Shown piece after piece: positions 54,658-62,982 of a stretch of DNA of 64,000 nt. Made by a program: the position numbers and the translations under genes. The DNA is from OLB7 sp966250335. Lineage in GTDB: Bacteria > Bacteroidota > Ignavibacteria > OLB7. Under the pieces are notes generated by a model. The model saw only the letters and a list, made by a program, of their open reading frames with translations. It searched no databases and was not told the origin of the DNA. Numbering within the stretch: the stretch's first letter is position 1; every line of letters begins with the position of its first letter. The stretch lies in the NCBI GenBank assembly GCA_966250335.1, contig CBINGZ010000016.1, forward strand, positions 1 through 64,000, read 5' to 3'.

Positions 54658-55302
54658 CTACACAAGCTCCGCCTCAACCTCGCGCGGCGCCGTCGATATC
54701 CCGGTATACCCCTGGTACTCGTAGTCCGTGCCGTAGACCCTCGTCGCGACCTCCGTCGGGCCGCCGCCGTACCGATTATATCGCGATCCACCGGGCCGAT
54801 CATCCCCCGATACCGGTCCATCCCCGCCGTCGGCCTCCAGCTTCCAGATCCGTTTCCTTCCGAGTCCGTCGTCCATCTTGTTGCGGAGCAGGTTCCATAT
54901 CCCGGAAATACTGTAGGCGACGCCGAAATTCTCGCGCACCCACTCGCGGGCCTCGTGCAGACTGGCAAACCCTTCCCTCTCCATCCTGGTACGGAGGGCC
55001 TTCAGTTCGTCGGGCCCGAGCTTCGTGTTCCCCTCCTTGCGGTTGCCGTGCCGCAGCATGACCTCGATACCGCGGTGGGTGTAGGAATTCCACCAGCGCT
55101 GCATGGAGCGTTCCGAACATCCCACCCAGCGGGCAACCTCCCCCAGGCTCATGTCGGGCCGTTCCTTCAGTATCAGCAGCGCGCGGACCCTGATCCACTG
55201 GCTCCCTCCGCGGTGTCGTTGTTCCAGTTCCCGCAGCGTGTAGATGGTTTCATTCACCACGCGTCGTTTTCTGTCGTTTTCGGATATGTACTCCCAATCC
55301 AT
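54658..55302 (-). CDS. IS630-transposase-type HTH protein without catalytic domain
   Basis: The 214-residue protein has the two N-terminal DNA-binding domains of IS630-family transposases. The first is a helix-turn-helix (about 40-90: GEVARWVGCSERSMQRWWNSYTHRGIEVML). The second is a winged helix (about 100-145: SLHEAREWVRENFGVAYSISGIWNLLRNKM). There is no DDE catalytic domain: residues 150-214 are low-complexity and rich in Gly, Tyr, Asp and Pro. It aligns well with the first 150 residues of the regulator at 56305-57543. No inverted repeats are seen. It is probably a DNA-binding regulator derived from a transposase rather than an active element. Confidence 0.8.
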   Translation of the reverse strand: MDWEYISENDRKRRVVNETIYTLRELEQRHRGGSQWIRVRALLILKERPDMSLGEVARWVGCSERSMQRWWNSYTHRGIEVMLRHGNRKEGNTKLGPDELKALRTRMEREGFASLHEAREWVRENFGVAYSISGIWNLLRNKMDDGLGRKRIWKLEADGGDGPVSGDDRPGGSRYNRYGGGPTEVATRVYGTDYEYQGYTGISTAPREVEAELV

Positions 55303-55389
55303 CTCGAAGTGTTCTCCTCCCCGGCATCGACCCTGTCCGAATCGAACGGCGGGTAATTCCTTGGTTCGTCAATGTGATATGTTGGATTT

Positions 55390-55413
55390 TCTCCGGAACG
55401 TTCGTTCCGGAGA
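55390..55413. terminator. Perfect 10-bp hairpin after the Cys-rich gene
   Basis: TCTCCGGAAC (55390-55399) and GTTCCGGAGA (55404-55413) are exact complements around a GTTC loop. It lies 30 bases downstream of the Cys-rich gene stop on the minus strand. No T run follows in the minus direction, so it may be a stabilising 3' end or processing signal. Confidence 0.5.
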
Positions 55414-55443
55414 CTCGTCGTCTCGTATGGCGGCCCGCAGCGA

Positions 55444-56010
55444 TCACTGGCAGGGGCAGGTCGACTGACAGACGCCGGCGCCGCAGCCCGGGCTGTTGCT
55501 GCTGACCAGCGTGATCATCGGGAATGCGGGCCCGGCCGCGCAGCAGACGGTGTAGAGCTGCCGGCAGAACGCCGAGGCGCTGCACGGTGTGAAGTAGGTG
55601 AAACACCCGCTCCCTTCCCGCTCCACACAGGCTGGAATGTAGACCATGCTCGTGGCGGGCGTCGCGCACGAGCCGGGACACTGGGTGTAGCCGATTGCCA
55701 CTCCCTTGGCTATCGCCCCCTGTGAGAAGAGGGTGAAGAGGGTCGTCGTCGAGAGCTGATTCACGGTGAAGCAGTCGTTCTCGAATTCGATGGTGGTAAC
55801 ATCCACCACATAGTCCACCCTGTTGGCGGAGGTCCGATAGACTGTGATATCGACGGTTGCCGCGTTCGTGCTTCCGGCAGTGGGGCTGACCTGCAGATTG
55901 AAGCTGCCGATCTCCGCTGCGCTCAGGTCGTCGGGATGAGGCGGGCTCTGGGAATAGACCGTCGTCGCGGACAGCATAACCAGGAGCATCGGTAGTACAT
56001 GCGTTCTCAT
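55444..56010 (-). CDS. Secreted Cys-rich protein of unknown function
   Basis: A 188-residue predicted exported protein with signal peptide MRTHVLPMLLVMLSATTVYSQ. The first half of the mature protein is a beta-rich domain (SFNLQVSPTAGSTNAATVDITVYR onwards). The second half is Cys-rich: 13 Cys in the whole protein, with VCCAAG near residue 155 and the C-terminal GCGAGVCQSTCPCQ. The density suggests a compact disulfide-linked or metal-binding module. I do not recognise the family. It lies between two genes for transposase-derived DNA-binding proteins, on the same strand, with a hairpin after it. Confidence 0.75.
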   Translation of the reverse strand: MRTHVLPMLLVMLSATTVYSQSPPHPDDLSAAEIGSFNLQVSPTAGSTNAATVDITVYRTSANRVDYVVDVTTIEFENDCFTVNQLSTTTLFTLFSQGAIAKGVAIGYTQCPGSCATPATSMVYIPACVEREGSGCFTYFTPCSASAFCRQLYTVCCAAGPAFPMITLVSSNSPGCGAGVCQSTCPCQ

Positions 56011-56304
56011 GACTCTTCTCCGGGTGCGATATGAGTTCCTGTCGTTGCCGCGTCCGCTGTAGCTCCAGTTCCTCCTAATAAAGCGGCGTTCCTTTGCGGC
56101 GGTAACTTAGGCCCCCGCAGGGGGGGGCATCAATCACACATTGGTGTGGGAGATCCTGAGACAGCGGCGGTGAATCCTGCGGCGGCGCGATAGAGCGATG
56201 GTTACGGTCATGAAGAGTGAAGGGAGGGATCGCCGCTTCGATACGAAACGTCGATCCCTCCCTTCAAACGCTTCAGGAGGGGGAGAGAGCGTGGAACGAT
56301 ACAG

Positions 56305-57543
56305 CTATTCCGGATCGATCCCCTTCAGCTCCGGACGGATGGAGAAATATCGTGCGAAGAGCTCTCCCTGACTCCGCGTGTTGGTCTTGTTGTGGATCGA
56401 CTTGATATAATGCTTGACGGTATCGACCGAAATCTTCAACGTATGGGCGATCTGCTTGTACGGCTCCCCGAGCAGCTGCAGCACCAGCACCTTCCGCTCC
56501 TGCGGAGTCAGGCCGCACTGCTCCCCGATCGACACCAGCGCCGTCTGGAAGACGTTGTGGACCGGCCTGGAATGCTGATACCGGACGATCATATCGGAGA
56601 AGAGAAAGGTGAGAAACGGCTGGAGACGGACCATCAGACCGAGCGTATGGGTCGAGACCGGAGGGTTCGAGAGCTGCCTCCAGAGAACGATGGTTCCGAC
56701 GTAGTCGTGGGTTCCGGCGTGATAATCGAACACATGGGGGGGATAGAAGTGGTCGACCGGAGCGTAGCGGTCCTGCAGCACCTTCAGCAGCCGGTCCGAC
56801 GGCCGTTCATCGTCCGTGCTGGTGACGACGAGGTTCGATCCCTGCTCCCCCGCCGCCGAATAATGGGTCACATTGAGCCCTTCCAGCGGCCCCGCCGACG
56901 CTTCCGTCAGCCGGCTGGAGACTCTCACATTCACCGAAACCCGATCGACATCCCCCAGCAACGCCTGCAGCTTGTCGCGGAACGCCTCCACCATCTCGAG
57001 AATGCCCGCCTCCACCGGCAGACCGTTCAGGAAGTTCAGAAGGGGTTCGAACGGATCACCTCCCCCCTGTCCCTGCATCCCGATCTCCCCTCCGGAGGTA
57101 TCGGGAAGCTCCTGATCGGCGAATTTCCCGCTTTTCAGGCGGATGTTGACCAGGTTCCAGATCCCCCCGATACTGTATCGGATGTTGTGACTCCGTTTCA
57201 GCCAGTGCTGCATCTCCTTCAGCGTGGTCAGCTCCCCCCTGTCGAGCTTCACCTTCAGCTCCTCCAGCACGTAATCGGCGATCCGGGAGGCTTTCTGCGG
57301 CTTTCCCACACCCGCCCGCATCAATCCGTCGAGCCCGCTCTTCCGGTACTCCGAGCACCAGCGCTGCACGCTCCGCTCGGAGACGTTCAGCCGCTCGGAG
57401 ACGACGGTAAAGGTAAGGTCGGGCTCCTCCTTCAGAAGCCTGAGCATCGTCAGCCGGAGGGCCGCCCCCTCATTCCGCTGCACGTTCTCCAGAGAGAGAA
57501 GCTCCGACACCGATTCCTTTACGACGAATGCTGCTTTAGCCAT
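56305..57543 (-). CDS. Regulator: IS630-type HTH domains fused to GAF-like and LuxR domains
   Basis: This 412-residue predicted cytoplasmic regulator has an unusual build. Residues about 20-150 are the HTH plus winged-helix pair of IS630 transposases (SERLNVSERSVQRWCSEYRKSGLDGLMR and TLKEMQHWLKRSHNIRYSIGGIWNL). Residues about 165-345 are a GAF-like domain that may bind a small molecule. Residues about 348-405 are a LuxR-type HTH (LTPQERKVLVLQLLGEPYKQIAHTLKISVDTVKHYIKSIHNKT). So there are two separate DNA-binding modules. It is encoded 294 bases upstream of the Cys-rich gene on the same strand, so it may control that gene. The upstream region holds an AGTGAA/TTCACT inverted repeat that could be its own operator. 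Confidence 0.85.
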   Translation of the reverse strand: MAKAAFVVKESVSELLSLENVQRNEGAALRLTMLRLLKEEPDLTFTVVSERLNVSERSVQRWCSEYRKSGLDGLMRAGVGKPQKASRIADYVLEELKVKLDRGELTTLKEMQHWLKRSHNIRYSIGGIWNLVNIRLKSGKFADQELPDTSGGEIGMQGQGGGDPFEPLLNFLNGLPVEAGILEMVEAFRDKLQALLGDVDRVSVNVRVSSRLTEASAGPLEGLNVTHYSAAGEQGSNLVVTSTDDERPSDRLLKVLQDRYAPVDHFYPPHVFDYHAGTHDYVGTIVLWRQLSNPPVSTHTLGLMVRLQPFLTFLFSDMIVRYQHSRPVHNVFQTALVSIGEQCGLTPQERKVLVLQLLGEPYKQIAHTLKISVDTVKHYIKSIHNKTNTRSQGELFARYFSIRPELKGIDPE

Positions 57544-57845
57544 AGTTGTACTTCCGAACCGGAATGCTTTCGTTGATGCGCTAAATTAACACAGGGATGC
57601 GATACATTTACGACAGAATCGAGTGAAAATTCACTATCGTATGGCGGGTTTCAATAGATCTGTCGGAAAAGTCCGAAGTTCGGCAATGGTTCATGCTGCG
57701 ACATTAAGAAACCGGACGGGTCTATAACTCCGGCGCCGATCCCCATGCGCCTCCAATCCCCACCCTCACGCCCGTCGGCGCATCTTCCCTCTGCCCGAGC
57801 GGGACCGTCGTTCATATCTCTCCCGCTTCTCAATCAGGCTCCATC
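57544..57845. promoter_or_regulatory. Divergent intergenic region with an inverted repeat
   Basis: About 300 bases between the regulator gene (minus) and the TPR gene (plus). It has lower GC content near the regulator start. It holds AGTGAA-AA-TTCACT at 57622-57635, a perfect six-base inverted repeat with two-base spacer, and a TTAATTTAGC element on the minus strand close to the regulator ATG (about 57581-57590). No further structure is seen in 57680-57845. Confidence 0.4.
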
Positions 57846-59387
57846 ATGATCGATCCACGACATTCTTGGGGAACGCGGCTTGCGCCCGCCGCGATCATCC
57901 TCCTGCTCGCATACCGCCCGGCAGCCGCCCAGACGACAGGATACTACTCCCGCCCGGAAGATTCGATCAGGGTCGAGAAGTATCTCCTGACCGCCGACAG
58001 CCTCCCCTTCTCCAGACGCGACAGCGCGCTTCTCCTTGCACGTATGGCGGCACAGGTCGCACAGGAATCGATCAAGGGAGGGGATCATCCCGATCTTGCC
58101 GTGGCGTTGCGCGAGCTGGGACGATTCGGGATCAACCAGGGGCGGTACGAGGAAGCAGAACGGGCGCTGCGGAACGCCCTGACCATCGTCGAACGGATCT
58201 ACCCCGAAACCGACCCGGCCCGCGCCGATGTGGTCGACTACCTTGCCCGCGCCGTCCGCCTGCAGGGAAAGCTCCCGGAGGCGGAACGCCTCTACAGAGA
58301 GGCGCTGGCGCTCAAGCACCGTATCTACCTGAAGGATGACCCGGAACTGGCGGGGGGAATGAACAATCTGGCGCTGATGCTGAAGGGGATCGGCAGGTTC
58401 GCCGAGTCCGATTCGCTCTACAGAGAAGCGCTGGCGATGAAGATCCGAATGTACGGGGGAGACCATGAGGATCTCGCCACCGGACTTCTCAATCTGGGGG
58501 CGCTCGCGCTGGAACGGGGACGGATCGCGGAATCGATCGCGTTCCTCGACAGCGCCCTGGCGATGCTCCGACGCCTCGGGGTGGAACGCCCGCTGGTCGC
58601 CGCGGTGCTCGCCACTCATGCGATCGTCGACGAGCGGATCGGATGTCTCGATCTGGCCCGTCGCATGGCGACGCAGGCCCTCCTCATCCGCCGGAAGGTC
58701 TACCCTCCGCTCCACCCCTCCACCGCCGGGGCCCTGGCGACACTGGCCGCCATAAGTCTCGCGGAAGGAGATGTCGGAAACGCCCGCCGCTACGCCGACA
58801 CCGCCCTGCGGATGCGGATCGAACTCTTCGCGTTCGAAAAGGATCATCCCGATCTGGCGGCGTCGCTCGCCCTCAGCGGACGTGTGGCGCGGAACGGCGA
58901 TGATCTGAAGGCCGCCGACTCGCTCCTCCGCGCCGCGCTGGAGATGATGCGCAGGCTGAACCCGAAAGGGAGCCTCCCGATGATCTCCGTGCTGAACGAG
59001 CTGGGAAGAACCCACGCCGCCATGAAGGAGGAAACCCGTGCCGACGCCGATTTCAAGGAAGCGATCGCAACGGCCCGCCGCGTGTCGGATGAAGATCTAC
59101 CTGCCACGGCGCTCGCAATGGCGCATCGGGGAGAGCTCGATCTGACCCGTGCCCGCTCCGCGGAGGGAATCAGCGAACTGCGCGCATCCTGGGAGCTTTA
59201 CACCAGGATGCGCGCGGAGACGCTGGCGGAGGGGACGAAGACGCTCGAAGCGCTCGAAGCGGCGCTGCGGAGATCGGGCGAGAAGGCCGAGGCGGAGAGG
59301 CTGCGAGGCGAACTGGAACGTATCGCAAGGGAGCGCGGAGAGAGGTGCGAATCAACGACCGCGCTCAATTCGCCGGTATGGCGCTGA
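57846..59387 (+). CDS. Secreted TPR-repeat protein
   Basis: This 513-residue exported protein has signal peptide LAPAAIILLLAYRPAAAQ near residues 12-29. The rest is at least eight TPR/kinesin-light-chain-like repeats with the pattern (G)xxxEAExxxREALAxxxRxxxxxxPxxA. Examples are GRYEEAERALRNALTIVERIYPETDP, GKLPEAERLYREALALKHRIY and GRFAESDSLYREALAMKIRMYG. Such repeats mediate protein-protein contact; the partner is not evident. The C-terminal 50 residues are strongly Arg/Glu-rich and helical. It diverges from the LuxR-fusion regulator gene, so it might be part of the same response, but that is inference only. Confidence 0.85.
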   Translation: MIDPRHSWGTRLAPAAIILLLAYRPAAAQTTGYYSRPEDSIRVEKYLLTADSLPFSRRDSALLLARMAAQVAQESIKGGDHPDLAVALRELGRFGINQGRYEEAERALRNALTIVERIYPETDPARADVVDYLARAVRLQGKLPEAERLYREALALKHRIYLKDDPELAGGMNNLALMLKGIGRFAESDSLYREALAMKIRMYGGDHEDLATGLLNLGALALERGRIAESIAFLDSALAMLRRLGVERPLVAAVLATHAIVDERIGCLDLARRMATQALLIRRKVYPPLHPSTAGALATLAAISLAEGDVGNARRYADTALRMRIELFAFEKDHPDLAASLALSGRVARNGDDLKAADSLLRAALEMMRRLNPKGSLPMISVLNELGRTHAAMKEETRADADFKEAIATARRVSDEDLPATALAMAHRGELDLTRARSAEGISELRASWELYTRMRAETLAEGTKTLEALEAALRRSGEKAEAERLRGELERIARERGERCESTTALNSPVWR

Positions 59388-59429
59388 CTCCGCCGGGGAC
59401 CTCGAATCGCGATAGGGATACGGCATGGG

Positions 59430-60467
59430 TCATGAACCGACGCCGTTGAAGAAGCAGAAGCGCTTCGGAAGTTCGATCCGTCCGGTGCCGCATTTCACCG
59501 AGGGGCCGAGTTCGATCCGGTAGTCGGAGGTCAGGTGGAAGGTCTGGACGGTGCTGCTCTTCATGTTGGTGAAGACGTACGAGCCCGGTTTCCCCGGCCA
59601 TGCCAGCACGGCGCTCGGCATGGAGACGTTCTCGGTACGATGTATCAGCGCCCCTGTTCTCGTGTTGATCACGTCGATGGCGCTCAATCCCTCGTACGTC
59701 CCCAGCACGATACTGTCGTTGACCGATTCGAAACCATGATAAGTGTTCTCGATCACCGACGCAGCCTTCGCCGGCAACTCCGTCTGGGAGAATCGGACGA
59801 GCTTTCCGGTGGCGGTCTCGTAGGTGAACATGCCGGAGATCCAGTTGCCGCCGCAGTAGAAGAACCGGTCGTCCGGCGAGGCGGCGAGCCCGCGCGGGAC
59901 ATACTTCGTCGACACGAAGAGATCGACCTTGCGGGTCGCAAGATCGATGACCGATATGCCGGGATTGACCTTGCTGGTGGCGTAGACGTATCGGTGCGTC
60001 CCTCCCATTCTGATGTTATGGGGGGCCGAGATGTTCTCGATGCGATCCTCGATCCTCTTCGAGTCGTAGCCGATGATCAGCAGGGCATTGCCGTATCTGT
60101 TCGCCAGCATGAACTGCTTCCCCCCCGGCAGCTCCATCATATGCTCGGCGAACATCTTGCCGATGACACATTCCCCCGTGAGCTGGAACGTTCTGGTATC
60201 ATAGAACTTCACCTTCTCCTCCCCTTCCACCGCTACCGCCAGTGTCTTCTGATCGCCGCTGACCGACACGAAATAGGGGCTGACGCCGACGCGGATCACA
60301 CGCAGTTCACGCATCGTCGCAAGATCGACGAGCGATACGGTCGAGTCGGCCTGGTTGACGACGAAGGCCATCGAGGCCAGGCCGTCCGCACGCGCCGTCG
60401 AGCCGCCGAGGAGCGCCGGAATTACCGAAAGGAGGAGCAGGGAAACGAAACGCGATATTCTGTTCAT
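59430..60467 (-). CDS. Secreted YVTN-type beta-propeller protein
   Basis: This 345-residue exported protein has signal peptide ISRFVSLLLLSVIPALLGGSTARA. Seven propeller blades of the YVTN/40-bladed type can be followed, for example AFVVNQADSTVSLVDLATMREL, LAVAVEGEEKVKFYDTRTF, YVYATSKVNPGISVIDLATRKV and IVLGTYEGLSAIDVINTRTGAL. The family is often found in surface layer or secreted proteins that bind partners; no enzyme site is seen. There is no T9SS sorting domain. Start set at MNRISRFVSLL, which gives the signal peptide, 111 bases inside a longer open frame. It is convergent with the TPR gene (42 bases apart). Confidence 0.85.
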   Translation of the reverse strand: MNRISRFVSLLLLSVIPALLGGSTARADGLASMAFVVNQADSTVSLVDLATMRELRVIRVGVSPYFVSVSGDQKTLAVAVEGEEKVKFYDTRTFQLTGECVIGKMFAEHMMELPGGKQFMLANRYGNALLIIGYDSKRIEDRIENISAPHNIRMGGTHRYVYATSKVNPGISVIDLATRKVDLFVSTKYVPRGLAASPDDRFFYCGGNWISGMFTYETATGKLVRFSQTELPAKAASVIENTYHGFESVNDSIVLGTYEGLSAIDVINTRTGALIHRTENVSMPSAVLAWPGKPGSYVFTNMKSSTVQTFHLTSDYRIELGPSVKCGTGRIELPKRFCFFNGVGS

Positions 60468-60617
60468 GGGTCGTGCGTTGAGGATAAATGAGGAGAGCCG
60501 AACGGCGGTCATGCCGTCCGGTGACGATGTGGGGATTCCATCGATGTGGGGATTCGGACATCTTATGAGATCCTTCACTCCTCGCGTATGTCACATCGTC
60601 GTGGAGGCGAGAAGATG

Positions 60618-60656
60618 AAAAGCCCCCGCCGCGACCTGTCGGTCACGGCGGGGGCC
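60618..60656 (-). terminator. GC-rich terminator after the T9SS protein gene
   Basis: GCCCCCGCCG (60622-60631) and CGGCGGGGGC (60646-60655) form a perfect ten-base stem, with an inner GACC/GGTC pair. On the minus strand it is followed by TTTT (A run 60618-60621). It lies 26 bases after the stop of the gene at 60682 and ends that transcript. Confidence 0.75.
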
Positions 60657-60681
60657 TTGTTCAGATCGGACGAACACGGAA

Positions 60682-62544
60682 TTACCGCACCACGATCCGG
60701 CTCGTCTCCGTCCTCGTCCCATCCGTGACGACGATCGTGTAGACCCCGGCCGTAAGCCCCTCGGTGCCGACCGGGAAGGTCGTCCCGGAGAGAACCGACG
60801 GCACCGTCGTCGTGGAGACGGTCCGGCCCAGCGCATCGGCGATCGTCACCTGAAGATCGACCTTCGCAGCCGACGAGAACCGGATGCCGACCGTCTCCCC
60901 CGCGTTCACCGGGTTCGGATATGCGAGCAGGGAACCGCCGGCCGACTCCTCAAGGCCGGGAGCGCCGTCGTTCACGGACCCCCGATCCTCTCCGGGCTTA
61001 CTGAGAAGCGAGGGACAGACCGGCGGATGGCCGAACCCCTGGCCGGTGATCAGGGTCGGCATCGGCATGATAACCATGGATCGTACGACCGGCACCGTAC
61101 ATTCCTGCAGTACCATCCCGGGGGTCTCGTTGTTCGGCGCCCACGGCGCATGGCAGCCCGTGGCACCCGCCGCGTTCGTCTTCGCCAGAAAGACGTCGGA
61201 GGGAGCGCCGTACCCGTTCAGGTTGCCGTTCGTGGTGCCGGTGACGATAAATCCCTGGGCGTTGCCGCCGGCGGCGGGCACTTCGGCGACAAAGCCCCCC
61301 GTTTCATTGCTGGGCCGCCCGAAGAGACGGCCGGTTGCGGGAAGCGGCGCCAGCGTCACCGGGTTCACTCCGATCATGGCCAGATCGTAATCGGTGATAA
61401 ATGGAGGCTGCTCGTTTATTCCGCCGATCACCAGATCACCGATCGCCGCGCCATAGGCCGGATACGCGGCGGTCAGCTCCAGCACGCTCACGGCGCTTTC
61501 CCTGATGTTCGGCATGCCGATAAGCTGATCGGTCAGTCTGGTGCACGGATTGGGAGCGGTCTCCAGCATGAAGATTTCGCCGTTGGGGGTCTGATTGCTC
61601 GGTCCATGATGGCCGGCAGCAACGATATTTCCGACCCCGCCGTTCTTCAGCTCGACGACCGACAGCAGCAACTGGTTCGTTCCGGGATAGATCGGATCGG
61701 TGTAGATCGCCATCCGGTTCTGTGCCCCCGGGAAGGTCCCGAGGGTCGGGTCCACTCTCAGGATCATGGCATCGGCGGCGGGACCGACAACGGCCGGATT
61801 TATCACCGTTCCGACACTGATGATATCACCGAACCGCGCGGGGGGGACCGGCGCAGCCGCGGTGAGGGAGTAGAGGATCTCATGCCGGGTGACCGTGGTA
61901 TATGCGTTTGCCCAGATCGGATTCCCCAGATTGTCGACCCGAACGAGGATCGCGTCCAGCAGTCCTTCGGTCGTGTTGTAGAGATCTCCGCAGATCACCA
62001 GATCACCGGCGGCCGCTCCGCTCAGCGCGGGCGTTTCGATGATATCGTTGCCTCTGGAGAGCACCCCCGCGAAGCCGTATCCCCGTGTCCAGAGGATGCC
62101 GCCGTCGCAGCCGAGCTTCATGATGAACGCCTGGTCGAAACCGCCGAGTCCGGCGCCTGCGCCGGCGATGGCGAACCCCGTGCCGTCGGCGCACTCGACG
62201 ATGCCGCCGACATTGTTCGCTCCCGTGGGGAGGCCGAGATGATAGGTGTTCGCCCAGATGACGGCCCCCAGAGGGCTCGTCCGCACGACGAAGATGTCGG
62301 AGCTGATGCCTGCGCAGTCCACCGGCCCGGTGACTCCGATTGTGATATATCCGCCGCCACCGCCGCAGATCTTCACCGGGATCGTCTTCACGCCACGGTG
62401 CCAGCACTGGCTGGCGTCGTAGGTACGTTCCCAGGAAAAGGGCGTCAACTGGGCGGTGAGGCTGCCGGTGCCGAACAGCGAGAGAGCCAGCACGGCGAGA
62501 AGTAGACGCCAGGAGGCGCGGGCATGTGTGATATGTGCCTTCAT
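60682..62544 (-). CDS. Secreted T9SS protein with repeated delta-propeller-like units
   Basis: This 620-residue exported protein has signal peptide LLLAVLALSLFGTGSLTAQ near residues 14-32. The body has repeats of the type (G)DLVIxG(D/G)xYN...DAILVRVDNLGNPIWANAY, as in propeller proteins found in Bacteroidota extracellular proteins; several Cys pairs are present. The C-terminal 90 residues carry a type A T9SS sorting domain (AYPNPVNAGETVGIRFSS, then LTAGVYTIVVTDG and the terminal RIVVR). No enzyme motif is seen, so binding or adhesion is more likely. Start set at MKAHITHARASW; the open frame upstream is Arg-rich filler. Confidence 0.88.
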   Translation of the reverse strand: MKAHITHARASWRLLLAVLALSLFGTGSLTAQLTPFSWERTYDASQCWHRGVKTIPVKICGGGGGYITIGVTGPVDCAGISSDIFVVRTSPLGAVIWANTYHLGLPTGANNVGGIVECADGTGFAIAGAGAGLGGFDQAFIMKLGCDGGILWTRGYGFAGVLSRGNDIIETPALSGAAAGDLVICGDLYNTTEGLLDAILVRVDNLGNPIWANAYTTVTRHEILYSLTAAAPVPPARFGDIISVGTVINPAVVGPAADAMILRVDPTLGTFPGAQNRMAIYTDPIYPGTNQLLLSVVELKNGGVGNIVAAGHHGPSNQTPNGEIFMLETAPNPCTRLTDQLIGMPNIRESAVSVLELTAAYPAYGAAIGDLVIGGINEQPPFITDYDLAMIGVNPVTLAPLPATGRLFGRPSNETGGFVAEVPAAGGNAQGFIVTGTTNGNLNGYGAPSDVFLAKTNAAGATGCHAPWAPNNETPGMVLQECTVPVVRSMVIMPMPTLITGQGFGHPPVCPSLLSKPGEDRGSVNDGAPGLEESAGGSLLAYPNPVNAGETVGIRFSSAAKVDLQVTIADALGRTVSTTTVPSVLSGTTFPVGTEGLTAGVYTIVVTDGTRTETSRIVVR

Positions 62545-62982
62545 GATTTCCGATGATGAATGGAGGAGAGGAGATACGACGTTTCCTGCGGCGGTGTTCG
62601 CCGCCCTCTGTTCCGGGCAATAGCCGTCGCCCGCCGGAAGCCCTGCCGAACGATTCGGCGCTCCCGGCGTAACCGCACGAATAAACGCACAGCGATATAG
62701 TCGAATATCGCCGCGGAGTATCCGATGCCGCCTGTCCCGTGTCATGGGGCAGTGCGATATTCTATGAGATATGTCCTGGTTCGAGTTGTCGGAAATGCGG
62801 ATGCAATACGTGCCCGTGGCAGAGTTCCCGCCGGGAGCTCATGGTGATTCGGGCGCTGTCGCGGAATGGAAACGGCAGTTCCGTATCCATCGTATTCCTA
62901 TCGCATTGCTGTGGCAAATTTAGCGGCGGGGTCATGCGACCGCAACGGAGGGGGTGGTTGTATTTTGGGAGTATATTACGAC
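62545..62982. other. Intergenic stretch, no clear gene
   Basis: About 440 bases between the T9SS gene start and the LuxR regulator stop, both on the minus strand. Part is AT-richer (62690-62780 and 62930-62985). No gene or hairpin with a T run is convincing. It should hold the promoter of the T9SS gene. Confidence 0.45.

Noticed and set aside
54658..57543. Active IS630 insertion sequence
   Set aside because: No DDE catalytic domain, no terminal inverted repeats and no TA target duplication seen. The HTH-only proteins are better explained as domesticated.
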